From assembly GCA_024227975.1 (NCBI GenBank), contig JAAETV010000163.1, positions 1 through 56,363 of the forward strand: a DNA stretch of 56,363 bases, read 5' to 3'. This stretch comes from Actinomycetes bacterium. GTDB taxonomy: Bacteria > Actinomycetota > Acidimicrobiia > Acidimicrobiales > SZUA-35. Position 1 is the first letter of the stretch; every line of letters begins with the position of its first letter. The position numbers were made by a program, and so were the translations under genes. Under the pieces are notes generated by a model. That model ran no database searches and was not told the origin of the DNA. It was given only the letters and a program-made list of their open reading frames with translations. Positions 33,478 through 41,254 of this stretch are shown here, piece by piece.

Positions 33478-34979
33478 GCACCTCCGACCCACATTCCGAC
33501 CAAGGCCGACAGCAGGCCCCGTTCGGAATGTGGCTGGAGCACCAGGCAGGCCAGCGGCCCGATCATCCTGCCATCATCTTCGGCGACGAGACCCTCTCCT
33601 ACCGCCAGCTGGCAGCAGCGGTGGCGGCAGCGGAACGCTGGTTGGCAGGAAACGGGGTCGAGCCCGGCGACCGGGTGGCCTGGCTCGGAGACAATGACCC
33701 GGCCATGCTCCAGCTCCTCTTGGCCTCCACCCGGCTCGGGGCCGTCTTCGTACCCCTCAACTCCCGGCTGACTGTTGCCGAGCACGCCTACCAGCTCGGC
33801 CACTGTGAGCCTCGTCTGGCCGTGACCCAACCCCACTACCGAGCCCATCTCGAACAAGCGGCCCCTGGCTCGACGGTCATCGAGGTGGCCCCGTCGTTTC
33901 CAGCTCTCGGTCACGGTTCCGGGCACCCCAGTGCTGGAGCGTGGTCGCCTGGCCCCGGGGGCCACGATCCGGCCCTTCTCGTCTACACGTCGGGAACAAC
34001 GGGCAAGCCGAAGGGGGCCATCCACAGCCATGGCGGGCTCAACCACACCATCGACAACGGTGTAGTCGATCAGGAGCTCAGGGCCGACGATGTCGGCCTG
34101 GCGATCCTCCCCCTGTTCCATGTTGGGGGGCTCAACATTCAGGTGCTCCCCCTACTGTCGGTGGGAGCCACGGTCGTTCTCCACGACCGTTTCGATCCGG
34201 GACGGGTCCTGGCCGATATCGAGCACCACCAGGTGACGATCTCCCTCTTCGTCCCGGCCACGATACGAGCGGTGCTCAACCATCCCGCCTGGCCCGGAGC
34301 CGAGCTCGGCTCCCTGCGGGGCGTGATGTGCGGCTCGTCGATCATCCCCCACTCCTTGTTGGCGGGATTCGCCGAGGCCGGGATCAAGGCCGGGCAGGTC
34401 TACGGGTCGACAGAAACCGGGCCGACGTCGCTGGTACTACGTCTCGACGAGGCTCATCGGACGGGATCGTGTGGCCGCCCGGCCCACCATGCCTCGGTCC
34501 GGCTCAGCCCGGAAGGGGAGGTGTTGATCTCGGGACCTCACCTCTTCACCGGCTACTGGTATGACGAGGCCGCCACCGAGGCCGCCTTCGACGGGCCCTG
34601 GTACCGGACCGGCGACGTCGGCCATCTCGACGACGACGGCTACTACTGGATCGACGATCGGGTCGACGATCTGATCGTCAGCGGTGGAGAGAATGTCTAC
34701 CCGGCCGAGGTCGAATCCGTATTGGAGTCGGCCCCCGGGGTGGCCGAGGTCTCCGTGCTGGGCCGCCCCGATGACCACTGGGGTCAGGTACCGATAGTGG
34801 TCGTCGTTGCCGAACCAGGGGTGATCCCGGATCTGGCCACCATTCGCCACCACGGCCAGCAGGAGCTGGCCCGGTACAAATTGCCCCACGACCTGGTCGT
34901 AGTGGAGACCCTGCCCCGAACTGCACTAGGCAAGGTGAAGAAGCATGAACTCCGAGCCTTGCTCACGCCGGAGGCCTGA
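33474..34979 (+). CDS. Acyl-CoA ligase (AMP-binding, ANL superfamily)
   Basis: This 501-residue adenylate-forming enzyme activates a carboxylic acid to its CoA thioester. The P-loop motif YTSGTTGKPKGA lies near residue 170. The YGSTETGPT motif lies near 308, and the hinge region near 395 has WYRTGDVGHLDDDG and the following DLIVSGGEN. The C-terminal catalytic Lys is in RTALGKVKKHEL. It is closest to medium/long-chain or aromatic acid ligases. The GTG start overlaps the NicX-like stop by four bases, so both act in one operon, likely activating a product acid. Confidence 0.92.
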   Translation: MSTSDPHSDQGRQQAPFGMWLEHQAGQRPDHPAIIFGDETLSYRQLAAAVAAAERWLAGNGVEPGDRVAWLGDNDPAMLQLLLASTRLGAVFVPLNSRLTVAEHAYQLGHCEPRLAVTQPHYRAHLEQAAPGSTVIEVAPSFPALGHGSGHPSAGAWSPGPGGHDPALLVYTSGTTGKPKGAIHSHGGLNHTIDNGVVDQELRADDVGLAILPLFHVGGLNIQVLPLLSVGATVVLHDRFDPGRVLADIEHHQVTISLFVPATIRAVLNHPAWPGAELGSLRGVMCGSSIIPHSLLAGFAEAGIKAGQVYGSTETGPTSLVLRLDEAHRTGSCGRPAHHASVRLSPEGEVLISGPHLFTGYWYDEAATEAAFDGPWYRTGDVGHLDDDGYYWIDDRVDDLIVSGGENVYPAEVESVLESAPGVAEVSVLGRPDDHWGQVPIVVVVAEPGVIPDLATIRHHGQQELARYKLPHDLVVVETLPRTALGKVKKHELRALLTPEA

Positions 34980-35002
34980 CCGGGGCTCCCGAGCCTGTGC
35001 TC

Positions 35003-36103
35003 CTAGAGTTCGATGATGGAGCGGCCCAGGACCTTGCCCTCCTCGAGCATCTTGGTCGCCTCGTTGATCTCGTCGATCCCGACCCGGGAGGTCACGAGGG
35101 CGTCGAGATCGAGCTGGCCTTTCAGGTACCAGTCGAGAAACATTGGGATGTCCTCACCCGGGATCGATGTGCCCCCGAGGGTGCCCTTCACCTGACGCTC
35201 GTTGACCAACATCTCGATGGCTGGGAGCTCCAGGTTGGCCTGAGGCACCCCGACGATGACCGTGGTCCCACCGGGCTGGATGGTGCTGCGACTGGTCCTG
35301 GTCGAGCGGAAGGCCTGGCCGAACGACTGCTGGTTGGCTACTACATCGAAGGCAACATCGACTCCGGCGATGGGTGAACCCCTGAATCCGTAGGCCCCAG
35401 GAGGGCCGGGAGTGAGTGCCCGGACCACTTCGATGGGATCGGTGGTTGCGGCGTTGATCAGGTGGGTGGCCCCGAACTCTTGGGCCAGGGCCAGCTTCTC
35501 GTCGTCGAGATCGACGGCGATGACGGGGTTGGCACCAATGATGGAGGCGGCGGCAACGGCGTTGAGACCAACCCCACCGACACCCCAGACGGCAACGCTC
35601 TGGCCCTCGGTCACCTCACCCGAGCGGAGGACAGCTCCCGCTCCGGTCAGGACGGCACAGCCAACGATGGAGGTGACGTCGGTCGGTGTCCCAGCAGCCA
35701 TGGGAATGACGTACTGATCATCAGCGATGGTGTGGGTGGCCCAGGTGAAGATCTGGGGCGATACCGCCCACCCTCCCCCGTCGCCGAGGTCGACGCCGGC
35801 CACTTCGGGCTTGCGATCAGTATTGCGCAGGTCTCGGGGCTGGAAGGTGAGTAGTACATCATCACCAGGAACGACATGGGTGACCTCGGGGCCGACAGCC
35901 AGGACCTGACCGGTGGCCTCGTGACCGAGGACGACTGGCGTCGAGCGTTGACTGTGGATCTGGTGGAGCTGGCTATGGCAGATCCCGCTGGCGTACTCCT
36001 TGACCAGGACTTGATGGCCGACCGGGTCTGGGAGCTCGAGGGTCTCGATCGTCATCGGCCCCGGTTCCTGGGGCAACACCACCACTGCGGCCTCGGTTCC
36101 CAT
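35003..36103 (-). CDS. Zinc alcohol dehydrogenase (NDMA-dependent type)
   Basis: ATG 36103 (MGTEAAVVVLPQEPG) follows AGGGAG and gives 366 residues. The catalytic zinc region is GICHSQLH near residue 41 and GHEATG near 60. The usual four-Cys structural zinc lobe is missing (LTFQPRDLRN in its place). The nucleotide motif GVGGVGLNAVAAA lies near 175. The sequence resembles the NDMA-dependent alcohol dehydrogenases of actinobacteria, where a tightly bound NAD is recycled. Substrate alcohols may include terpenoid alcohols, but this is inference. It is convergent with the ligase gene and divergent from exonuclease III. Confidence 0.88.
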   Translation of the reverse strand: MGTEAAVVVLPQEPGPMTIETLELPDPVGHQVLVKEYASGICHSQLHQIHSQRSTPVVLGHEATGQVLAVGPEVTHVVPGDDVLLTFQPRDLRNTDRKPEVAGVDLGDGGGWAVSPQIFTWATHTIADDQYVIPMAAGTPTDVTSIVGCAVLTGAGAVLRSGEVTEGQSVAVWGVGGVGLNAVAAASIIGANPVIAVDLDDEKLALAQEFGATHLINAATTDPIEVVRALTPGPPGAYGFRGSPIAGVDVAFDVVANQQSFGQAFRSTRTSRSTIQPGGTTVIVGVPQANLELPAIEMLVNERQVKGTLGGTSIPGEDIPMFLDWYLKGQLDLDALVTSRVGIDEINEATKMLEEGKVLGRSIIEL

Positions 36104-36246
36104 CGCTCTGCTCCCTGGTAGGTCGGCTGAACAACCCGATTCTGCCACGCCCAGCAAGGGGCGACCAGAGGTCGAACCGCGGGCCGGCACAGTCCCTCTA
36201 GGGTCTTCAGAGCGATCCGACAACCAGGGAGAGGAGCGACTCGCCT

Positions 36247-37011
36247 GTGCGCATTGCCAGTTGGAATGTCAACTCGATCCGGGCGCGACGGGAACGGGTC
36301 CTGGCCTGGTTGGACTATCACCAGCCAGACGTGGTCCTGCTCCAGGAGACCAAGTGCGACAACGAGACCTTCGAGACGGCCTGGTTCGAGGAGCTGGGTT
36401 ATGAGGCTGAGCACTGGGGCGTCGACCACTGGAACGGGGTGGCCATCCTCAGCCGGGTCGGCCTAGCCGGTGTACAGCGGGGGTTCCCGGGTCACCAGCG
36501 ATCCCCCTACGACGAGGCTCGGCTCCTGTCGGCCACCATCAGCGGGGTTCGAGTCCACTCGGTCTATGTCCCCAACGGGCGGGAGCTCGGCGATCCCCAC
36601 TACCTGTTCAAGCTGGTGTGGCTGGAGCGGCTACGGGCGGCCATCGATGTGGGGCAGCCGACCATCGTGGCCGGAGACTTCAACGTTGCCCCGGCCGATG
36701 CCGACATCTACGACCCGAAGCGGTGGCGCCGTCGAACCCACGCCAGCCCTCCGGAGAGGGCCGCCATCGAGTCATTGCTCGATCTTGGACTGATCGACGT
36801 CACCCGACAGCACCAGCCCGAGCCCGGGGTATTCACCTGGTGGAGCTACCGGCCAGGCCAGTTCGAGCAGAACCGGGGACTCCGCATCGATCTGGCTCTG
36901 TGTACCCCCGACGTGGCCGACCAGGTGGACCGGGTGTGGATCGACACCGACGAACGGGCCGGGAAGGGCCCGAGTGACCATGCCCCGCTGGTGGTAGACC
37001 TCGAACCCTGA
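36247..37011 (+). CDS. xthA: Exodeoxyribonuclease III (AP endonuclease)
   Basis: This 254-residue enzyme of base-excision repair cleaves DNA 5' of abasic sites. Active-site motifs are in order: WNVNSIRAR at residues 6-14, LQETKCD near 35 with the metal-binding Glu, VYVPNGRE near 113, AGDFNVAP near 147, and SDHAPLVV at the end with the catalytic His. The GTG start at 36247 follows GGAGAGGAG. It stands alone and is divergent from the alcohol dehydrogenase. After it, 37012-37262 is a 251-bp gap in which no gene is seen. Confidence 0.95.
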   Translation: MRIASWNVNSIRARRERVLAWLDYHQPDVVLLQETKCDNETFETAWFEELGYEAEHWGVDHWNGVAILSRVGLAGVQRGFPGHQRSPYDEARLLSATISGVRVHSVYVPNGRELGDPHYLFKLVWLERLRAAIDVGQPTIVAGDFNVAPADADIYDPKRWRRRTHASPPERAAIESLLDLGLIDVTRQHQPEPGVFTWWSYRPGQFEQNRGLRIDLALCTPDVADQVDRVWIDTDERAGKGPSDHAPLVVDLEP

Positions 37012-37262
37012 GCCAGCACTCGCCGCCTGTCGTTTGGCGGTGGCGACAGAGCTCAGGGGCGAAACGACGGCCCACAGGTGGAGCCGAGCTGGGCGGCCAA
37101 GACCCCTCGAGCCGACTCAACGAGCTGAGCCTACAGGGGTCGGGTTTGACGCTGTCCGATGAGGTTCTCGAAGGCCTTGACCTGCCCTCGGGGTGAGGGG
37201 AGCGGCGGAGCGGACGATAGACCCCGATGGCAGCGTAGACGGGCTGCGCCAACCCTACCTCG

Positions 37263-39410
37263 CTAGTAGATTCGGCCGAGGACCCCGAGCCATTCCGTTT
37301 CAATGGAGGTCGTTGAACTGGCGTTGGCGGTGCGTTTCACCGGGCCTTGGGCGTTGCAAGGCAAGGGCGGCATGGTGTTCCTGGTGGATGAGGGCCTGTG
37401 ATTCAGGGTTGTATCGACAGTCCCGATCTTGTCGCCCGGCCTGCACTCGGTGGTGGTTGTAGTCGACCCCCCGCCCCCGGTGGTCGTGGTGGTCGTAGTG
37501 GCCGTTGTCGTTGTCGTTGATCCTGGCGGTGGGCCATTGCCGACCGTGGTAGAGGTCGAGCTACTGGTGGTAGTCGTGGTTGAAGGCGCCGGTTTGGTGG
37601 TAGTCGTGGTTGAAGGCGCCGTCGTCGAAGTCGAAGTCGAAGCAGCCGTAGTACTCGTAGTACTCGAAGGCGCCGTCGTCGAAGTCGAAGTCGTCGAAGT
37701 CGAAGTCGAAGTCGCCGTCGTCGTCGAAGTCGTCGAGGTAGCCGTAGTCGTCGAAGCAGCCGTAGTACTCGTAGTACTCGAAGGCGCCGTCGTCGAAGTC
37801 GTAGTCGTAGTCGTAATCGTAATCGTCGAGGCAGCCGTAGTACTCGTAGTACTCGAAGGCGCCGTCGTCGAAGTCGAAGTCGAAGGCGAAGGCGCCGTCG
37901 TCGAAGTCGTAGTCGTCGGGGCAGCCGTAGTACTCGTAGTACTCGAAGGCGCCGTCGTCGAAGTCGTAGTCGTCGGGGCAGCCGTAGTGACTGGTGTCGT
38001 CGTCCCTACTGCGATGGTGGTCGGAGTCTTGGGACCTTCCGGAACCGTTGTTGTCGCCGCTGGCAAGCTCGACGTGGGTTCCGAGCCGACCGACGCCGGA
38101 GCAGTGACTGCGGTTGTGGGTGGCGGATTGGTTGACGGAGCCAAGAGGACATCATCGTCATCCTCGGAGGTGGCTTCGCTGACAACGCCACCCAGGTCAC
38201 CGGGCAGGGCAACCGCCAGTTCGTCGGCTGAGCCAATACCGGCAACCAGGGCGACGACGGCGCCAACCGCGGTGACCGCCGCAACAACCCCGACTGTGAC
38301 CTGGGCTACCCCAGCCGTTCCGGCCGCAGCGCCCCCACCGCTCACGCCACCAGCCGCCTGACCCGGAAGGCACGACGTCGGGAGGTTGCCGACCGATTCA
38401 TGGCCGAGGATCGTCGATGTGGTGGACTGGCTGAACGGCTCGTGGCCAAGGACCGATCCGTCGGCTCGGCAGGCAACGAGGTCGCGACCAGTGGCATCTC
38501 CAAGCCACTTGGCTGGACGGGAGCGGCCGAAAAGGGCCCACATGGCAGCCGAGATCCCAGCGGCGGCAGTACCGACGGCTCCGATCCGGCGAAGCATGCC
38601 ACCGAAGCGTCGGCCCTGCTCGGCATCGAGGCGAATGGCGAATTCAGCCATGGTCTGGGGCCGGAATGCCGGTTCAGGATCCAGCGATTCGATCAGGAGC
38701 TTGCTGATATGGGGCGGAACATCAGCCGGGACGTCATGGCCAGATCGAGGCGTACCAACTATCGCCGGTTTGGGTGGGGCCCCGCTCAGCAACGCCCAGA
38801 GGGTCGCCGCCAGCCCGTATACATCGATCGCCGGCCCGTTGACCGCTGTCCCGGCGATCACCTCTGGGGCGGCATAGTCAATGATCGCCTTCGGGGCGTC
38901 GGCCAGATGCCGGCCAATGCCGTTGACACCTACATAGCCAGTGCCGAGATCGCTGATCTGAGGAGCCCCATCGTTGGCCAGCAGCAGATTGGAGGGTCGG
39001 ATGTCACGATGGAAGATGTCGGCCTCATGAGCCAGAACCAGGTTCCAGGCCACGGTCCTGACGATGGCAACGGCAGCATCAGGAGTCGGAGGATGGCCAG
39101 CCTCGATCATGGGCTGCAGCGAACCCTTCTCGAGTAGGGGAGTCACCACGTAGAGTGAGCTATCGGGCAGCTGCCCAGAAGCAACAATCGAAACGAAGCC
39201 GTTGGGCGGATCGATAGCGGCAAGAGCCTGGCGTTCGAAATGGAAGCGTTGCCCCAGGTCGCTGGTGGGCTGGGGGCGCAGGATCTTGAGGACAACAGCC
39301 TGCCGGCTGGCTATGTTCCAGGCCCGATACATGCTGGTTGAGCCGTGATCACCGATCTGCTCGAAGCCTTGTAGCCCTTCGAAAGCGCCCTCTAGATTCA
39401 TGTCACTCAC
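37263..39410 (-). CDS. Transmembrane Ser/Thr protein kinase with Thr-rich extracellular stalk
   Basis: This 715-residue Hanks-type kinase starts at GTG 39410. The ATP Lys lies in AVVLKIL near residue 40. The catalytic loop is HRDIRPSN, and the metal loop reads SDLGTG (DLG instead of DFG). The activation segment ends in APEV. A membrane helix near 370-395 (VTVGVVAAVTAVGAVVALV) separates it from an external region of about 240 residues. That region is dominated by Thr, Ser and Ala repeats with short TTTSTT and APSST blocks, like a glycosylated stalk. The last 60 residues have two Cys and no known domain. The sensed signal is unknown. Confidence 0.85.
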   Translation of the reverse strand: MSDMNLEGAFEGLQGFEQIGDHGSTSMYRAWNIASRQAVVLKILRPQPTSDLGQRFHFERQALAAIDPPNGFVSIVASGQLPDSSLYVVTPLLEKGSLQPMIEAGHPPTPDAAVAIVRTVAWNLVLAHEADIFHRDIRPSNLLLANDGAPQISDLGTGYVGVNGIGRHLADAPKAIIDYAAPEVIAGTAVNGPAIDVYGLAATLWALLSGAPPKPAIVGTPRSGHDVPADVPPHISKLLIESLDPEPAFRPQTMAEFAIRLDAEQGRRFGGMLRRIGAVGTAAAGISAAMWALFGRSRPAKWLGDATGRDLVACRADGSVLGHEPFSQSTTSTILGHESVGNLPTSCLPGQAAGGVSGGGAAAGTAGVAQVTVGVVAAVTAVGAVVALVAGIGSADELAVALPGDLGGVVSEATSEDDDDVLLAPSTNPPPTTAVTAPASVGSEPTSSLPAATTTVPEGPKTPTTIAVGTTTPVTTAAPTTTTSTTAPSSTTSTTAAPTTTTSTTAPSPSTSTSTTAPSSTTSTTAASTITITTTTTTSTTAPSSTTSTTAASTTTATSTTSTTTATSTSTSTTSTSTTAPSSTTSTTAASTSTSTTAPSTTTTTKPAPSTTTTTSSSTSTTVGNGPPPGSTTTTTATTTTTTTGGGGSTTTTTECRPGDKIGTVDTTLNHRPSSTRNTMPPLPCNAQGPVKRTANASSTTSIETEWLGVLGRIY
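37429..37990. repeat. Low-complexity repeat array inside the kinase gene
   Basis: Short blocks such as GTAGTACTCGAAGGCGCC and GTCGAAGTCGAAGTC recur many times in variable order. They encode the Thr/Ser-rich stalk of the kinase on the minus strand. The plus strand gives a Val-rich open frame across the same bases that is only a shadow. Copy number is likely to vary between strains. Confidence 0.85.
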
Positions 39411-40034
39411 AAGATCGCCCCTTGTCGAAGCATCGCCAATCTAGTGGGGGGAGGGCCTCTGCTGGCTGAGCGGTTGCACCTACGAAAGATCACGGTGAGC
39501 GGTCACTGATGTAGACCGATGGATCGTTCACCACCGTCGGGTCCCTATGTGACAGTTGGCCTGCGTTGCCCGGCCCTGGAGATGATCGATCCACTCTCGG
39601 TTGGTTGACTCTCGCCGCCCGTAGTTGTCAGATCGCGGCGCTGGATGACCTACGGTGTCAACCTGCGACCAGTCCGCGGGGCGGGTGTCGTATCGTGGCC
39701 GAGACCGGGAGTTCGTCACCCACCTCATCGACATGATCCGGGACTACGAAGCAGCCAAGACCAGCTTCTGTCTCTGCTGACGAGGCTGGAGAGCAATTTC
39801 GCCTAGCCCGGAATCAACCTTCTGATTTGGTCCATCGTGGCCCCGTGGAGATCGACTCTTGAGCCCGTCGGGTGGGCCCACCTGAGCCAGCATCGGAACC
39901 CAACATCCAGGGCGTTCGTGATCTTGACCTCACCGGTCTGTCGCTCCCGATTGGCGGCCTGTCGACTCATATCGCCTAATCTTTGTCGAGGGCAGAAGCA
40001 ACTGCCCTCGAAGGCCCGACTGGAGAATTGGCAT
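39411..40034. other. Intergenic region, 624 bp, no firm gene
   Basis: No frame here matches a known family. Two weak candidates exist. One is a 55-codon minus-strand frame at 39803-39970 (starts MSRQAANRERQ). The other is a short plus-strand frame ending at 39779 whose C-terminus reads EAAKTSFCLC. The thiolase promoter must lie in the last part of this stretch. Confidence 0.5.
39803..39970 (-). CDS. Possible small basic protein, unconfirmed
   Basis: The ATG at 39970 opens a 55-codon frame with many Arg residues (RQAANRERQTGEVK, then FRCWLRWAHPTG). No ribosome site is strong and no family is recognised. It is divergent from the thiolase. It is kept only because the region otherwise has no explanation and the composition is protein-like. 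Confidence 0.2.
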   Translation of the reverse strand: MSRQAANRERQTGEVKITNALDVGFRCWLRWAHPTGSRVDLHGATMDQIRRLIPG

Positions 40035-41213
40035 ATGCGAGAACGAGAAGCGGTATTCGTTTCGTACGCCCGCACCGGACTAGCAAAGTCCGGGCGTGGC
40101 GGCTTCAACATGACCCCCACGATGACGATGGCCGCTCATGCCATCAAGAGTGCCGTCGACAAGTCAGGCGTCGAGCCTGAGGCGGTCGAGGACTTGGCTC
40201 TCGGCAACGGCGCCCACGGTGCTGGCAATCTGGGGCGTCTCGCCGGCCTCCTGGCTGGTCTGCCCACCAGCACGGGCGGCAACACCATCCAGCGCCACTG
40301 CTCGTCGGGGCTCAACTCGATCGCCGTTGCCGCGAACCACATCAAGCTGGACGGCACCGAGGTTGCGGTCGCCGCTGGCGTTGAGTCGATCTCGATGCCA
40401 AACCCCGGCTTCGGCGGTTCGGCAAACATGGACCCGGCTCTCAGCGATGCCTACCCGGCCATCTACATGGCCATGATCGAGACGGCCGACATCGTGGCCG
40501 AGCGCTACAACGTGTCTCGTGAGTATCAGGATGAGTATTCGCTGGAGTCGCAGAAGCGGACAGCAGCCGCTCAGGAGAACGGTCTCTTCGAGGACGAGAT
40601 CGTCCCCATGAAGACACAGATGAAGCTGGTCGACCGGGAGACCAAGGAAGAATCCATCGTCGACTATGTCGTTGACAAAGATGAGTGCAACCGTCCGAAC
40701 ACCACCCTCGAAGGCCTGGCCAAGCTTGCTCCGGTCCGAGGTGAGGGCAACTACATCACCGCCGGCAACGCCAGCCAGCTCTCGGATGGTGCCGCTGCCG
40801 TTGTGATGATGTCAGACGAGGAAGCTTCTCGTCGCGACATCGAGCCGATGGGCGCCTTCAAGGGTTGGGCGGTAGGCGGTTGCGAGCCCGACGAAATGGG
40901 CATCGGACCCGTCTACGCAGTGCCGAAGCTCCTCAAGCGCCATGGGCTCACCGTCGACGACATCGACATCTGGGAGCTCAATGAGGCCTTCGCCTCCCAG
41001 TGCCTGTATTCCCGTGACACACTCGGAATCGACCCCGAGAAGTACAACGTCAACGGCGGTTCGATCTCGATCGGACACCCCTTCGGGATGACGGGTACCC
41101 GTTGCGCCGGGCACATCCTGCAGGAAGGCAAGCGTCGTGGCGCTCACTGGGGTGTGGTGACAATGTGCATCGGTGGTGGCCAAGGGGCAGCCGGTCTCAT
41201 CGAGATCTACTGA
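40035..41213 (+). CDS. Thiolase (acetyl-CoA acyltransferase)
   Basis: ATG 40035 (MREREAVFVSYARTGLAK) gives 392 residues; the frame upstream is non-coding. The nucleophilic Cys89 is in QRHCSSGLNSIAVA. The GHPFGMTGTR motif near residue 346 carries the active-site His, and MCIGGGQGAAG near 377 carries the second Cys. The NEAFA motif is also present. This is a degradative-type thiolase that cleaves 3-ketoacyl-CoA. It lies 41 bp before the LinD-like selenoprotein gene on the same strand, so they probably share a transcript. Confidence 0.93.
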   Translation: MREREAVFVSYARTGLAKSGRGGFNMTPTMTMAAHAIKSAVDKSGVEPEAVEDLALGNGAHGAGNLGRLAGLLAGLPTSTGGNTIQRHCSSGLNSIAVAANHIKLDGTEVAVAAGVESISMPNPGFGGSANMDPALSDAYPAIYMAMIETADIVAERYNVSREYQDEYSLESQKRTAAAQENGLFEDEIVPMKTQMKLVDRETKEESIVDYVVDKDECNRPNTTLEGLAKLAPVRGEGNYITAGNASQLSDGAAAVVMMSDEEASRRDIEPMGAFKGWAVGGCEPDEMGIGPVYAVPKLLKRHGLTVDDIDIWELNEAFASQCLYSRDTLGIDPEKYNVNGGSISIGHPFGMTGTRCAGHILQEGKRRGAHWGVVTMCIGGGQGAAGLIEIY

Positions 41214-41254
41214 CCCCGAGTCGGCACCGAGCAACCTAGTACCAGGCATCACGC

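Noticed and set aside
37429..38361. A Val-rich plus-strand protein of 310 residues
   Set aside because: It is the antisense reading of the Thr-rich stalk of the kinase; its composition follows from the repeats and it has no ribosome site or family.
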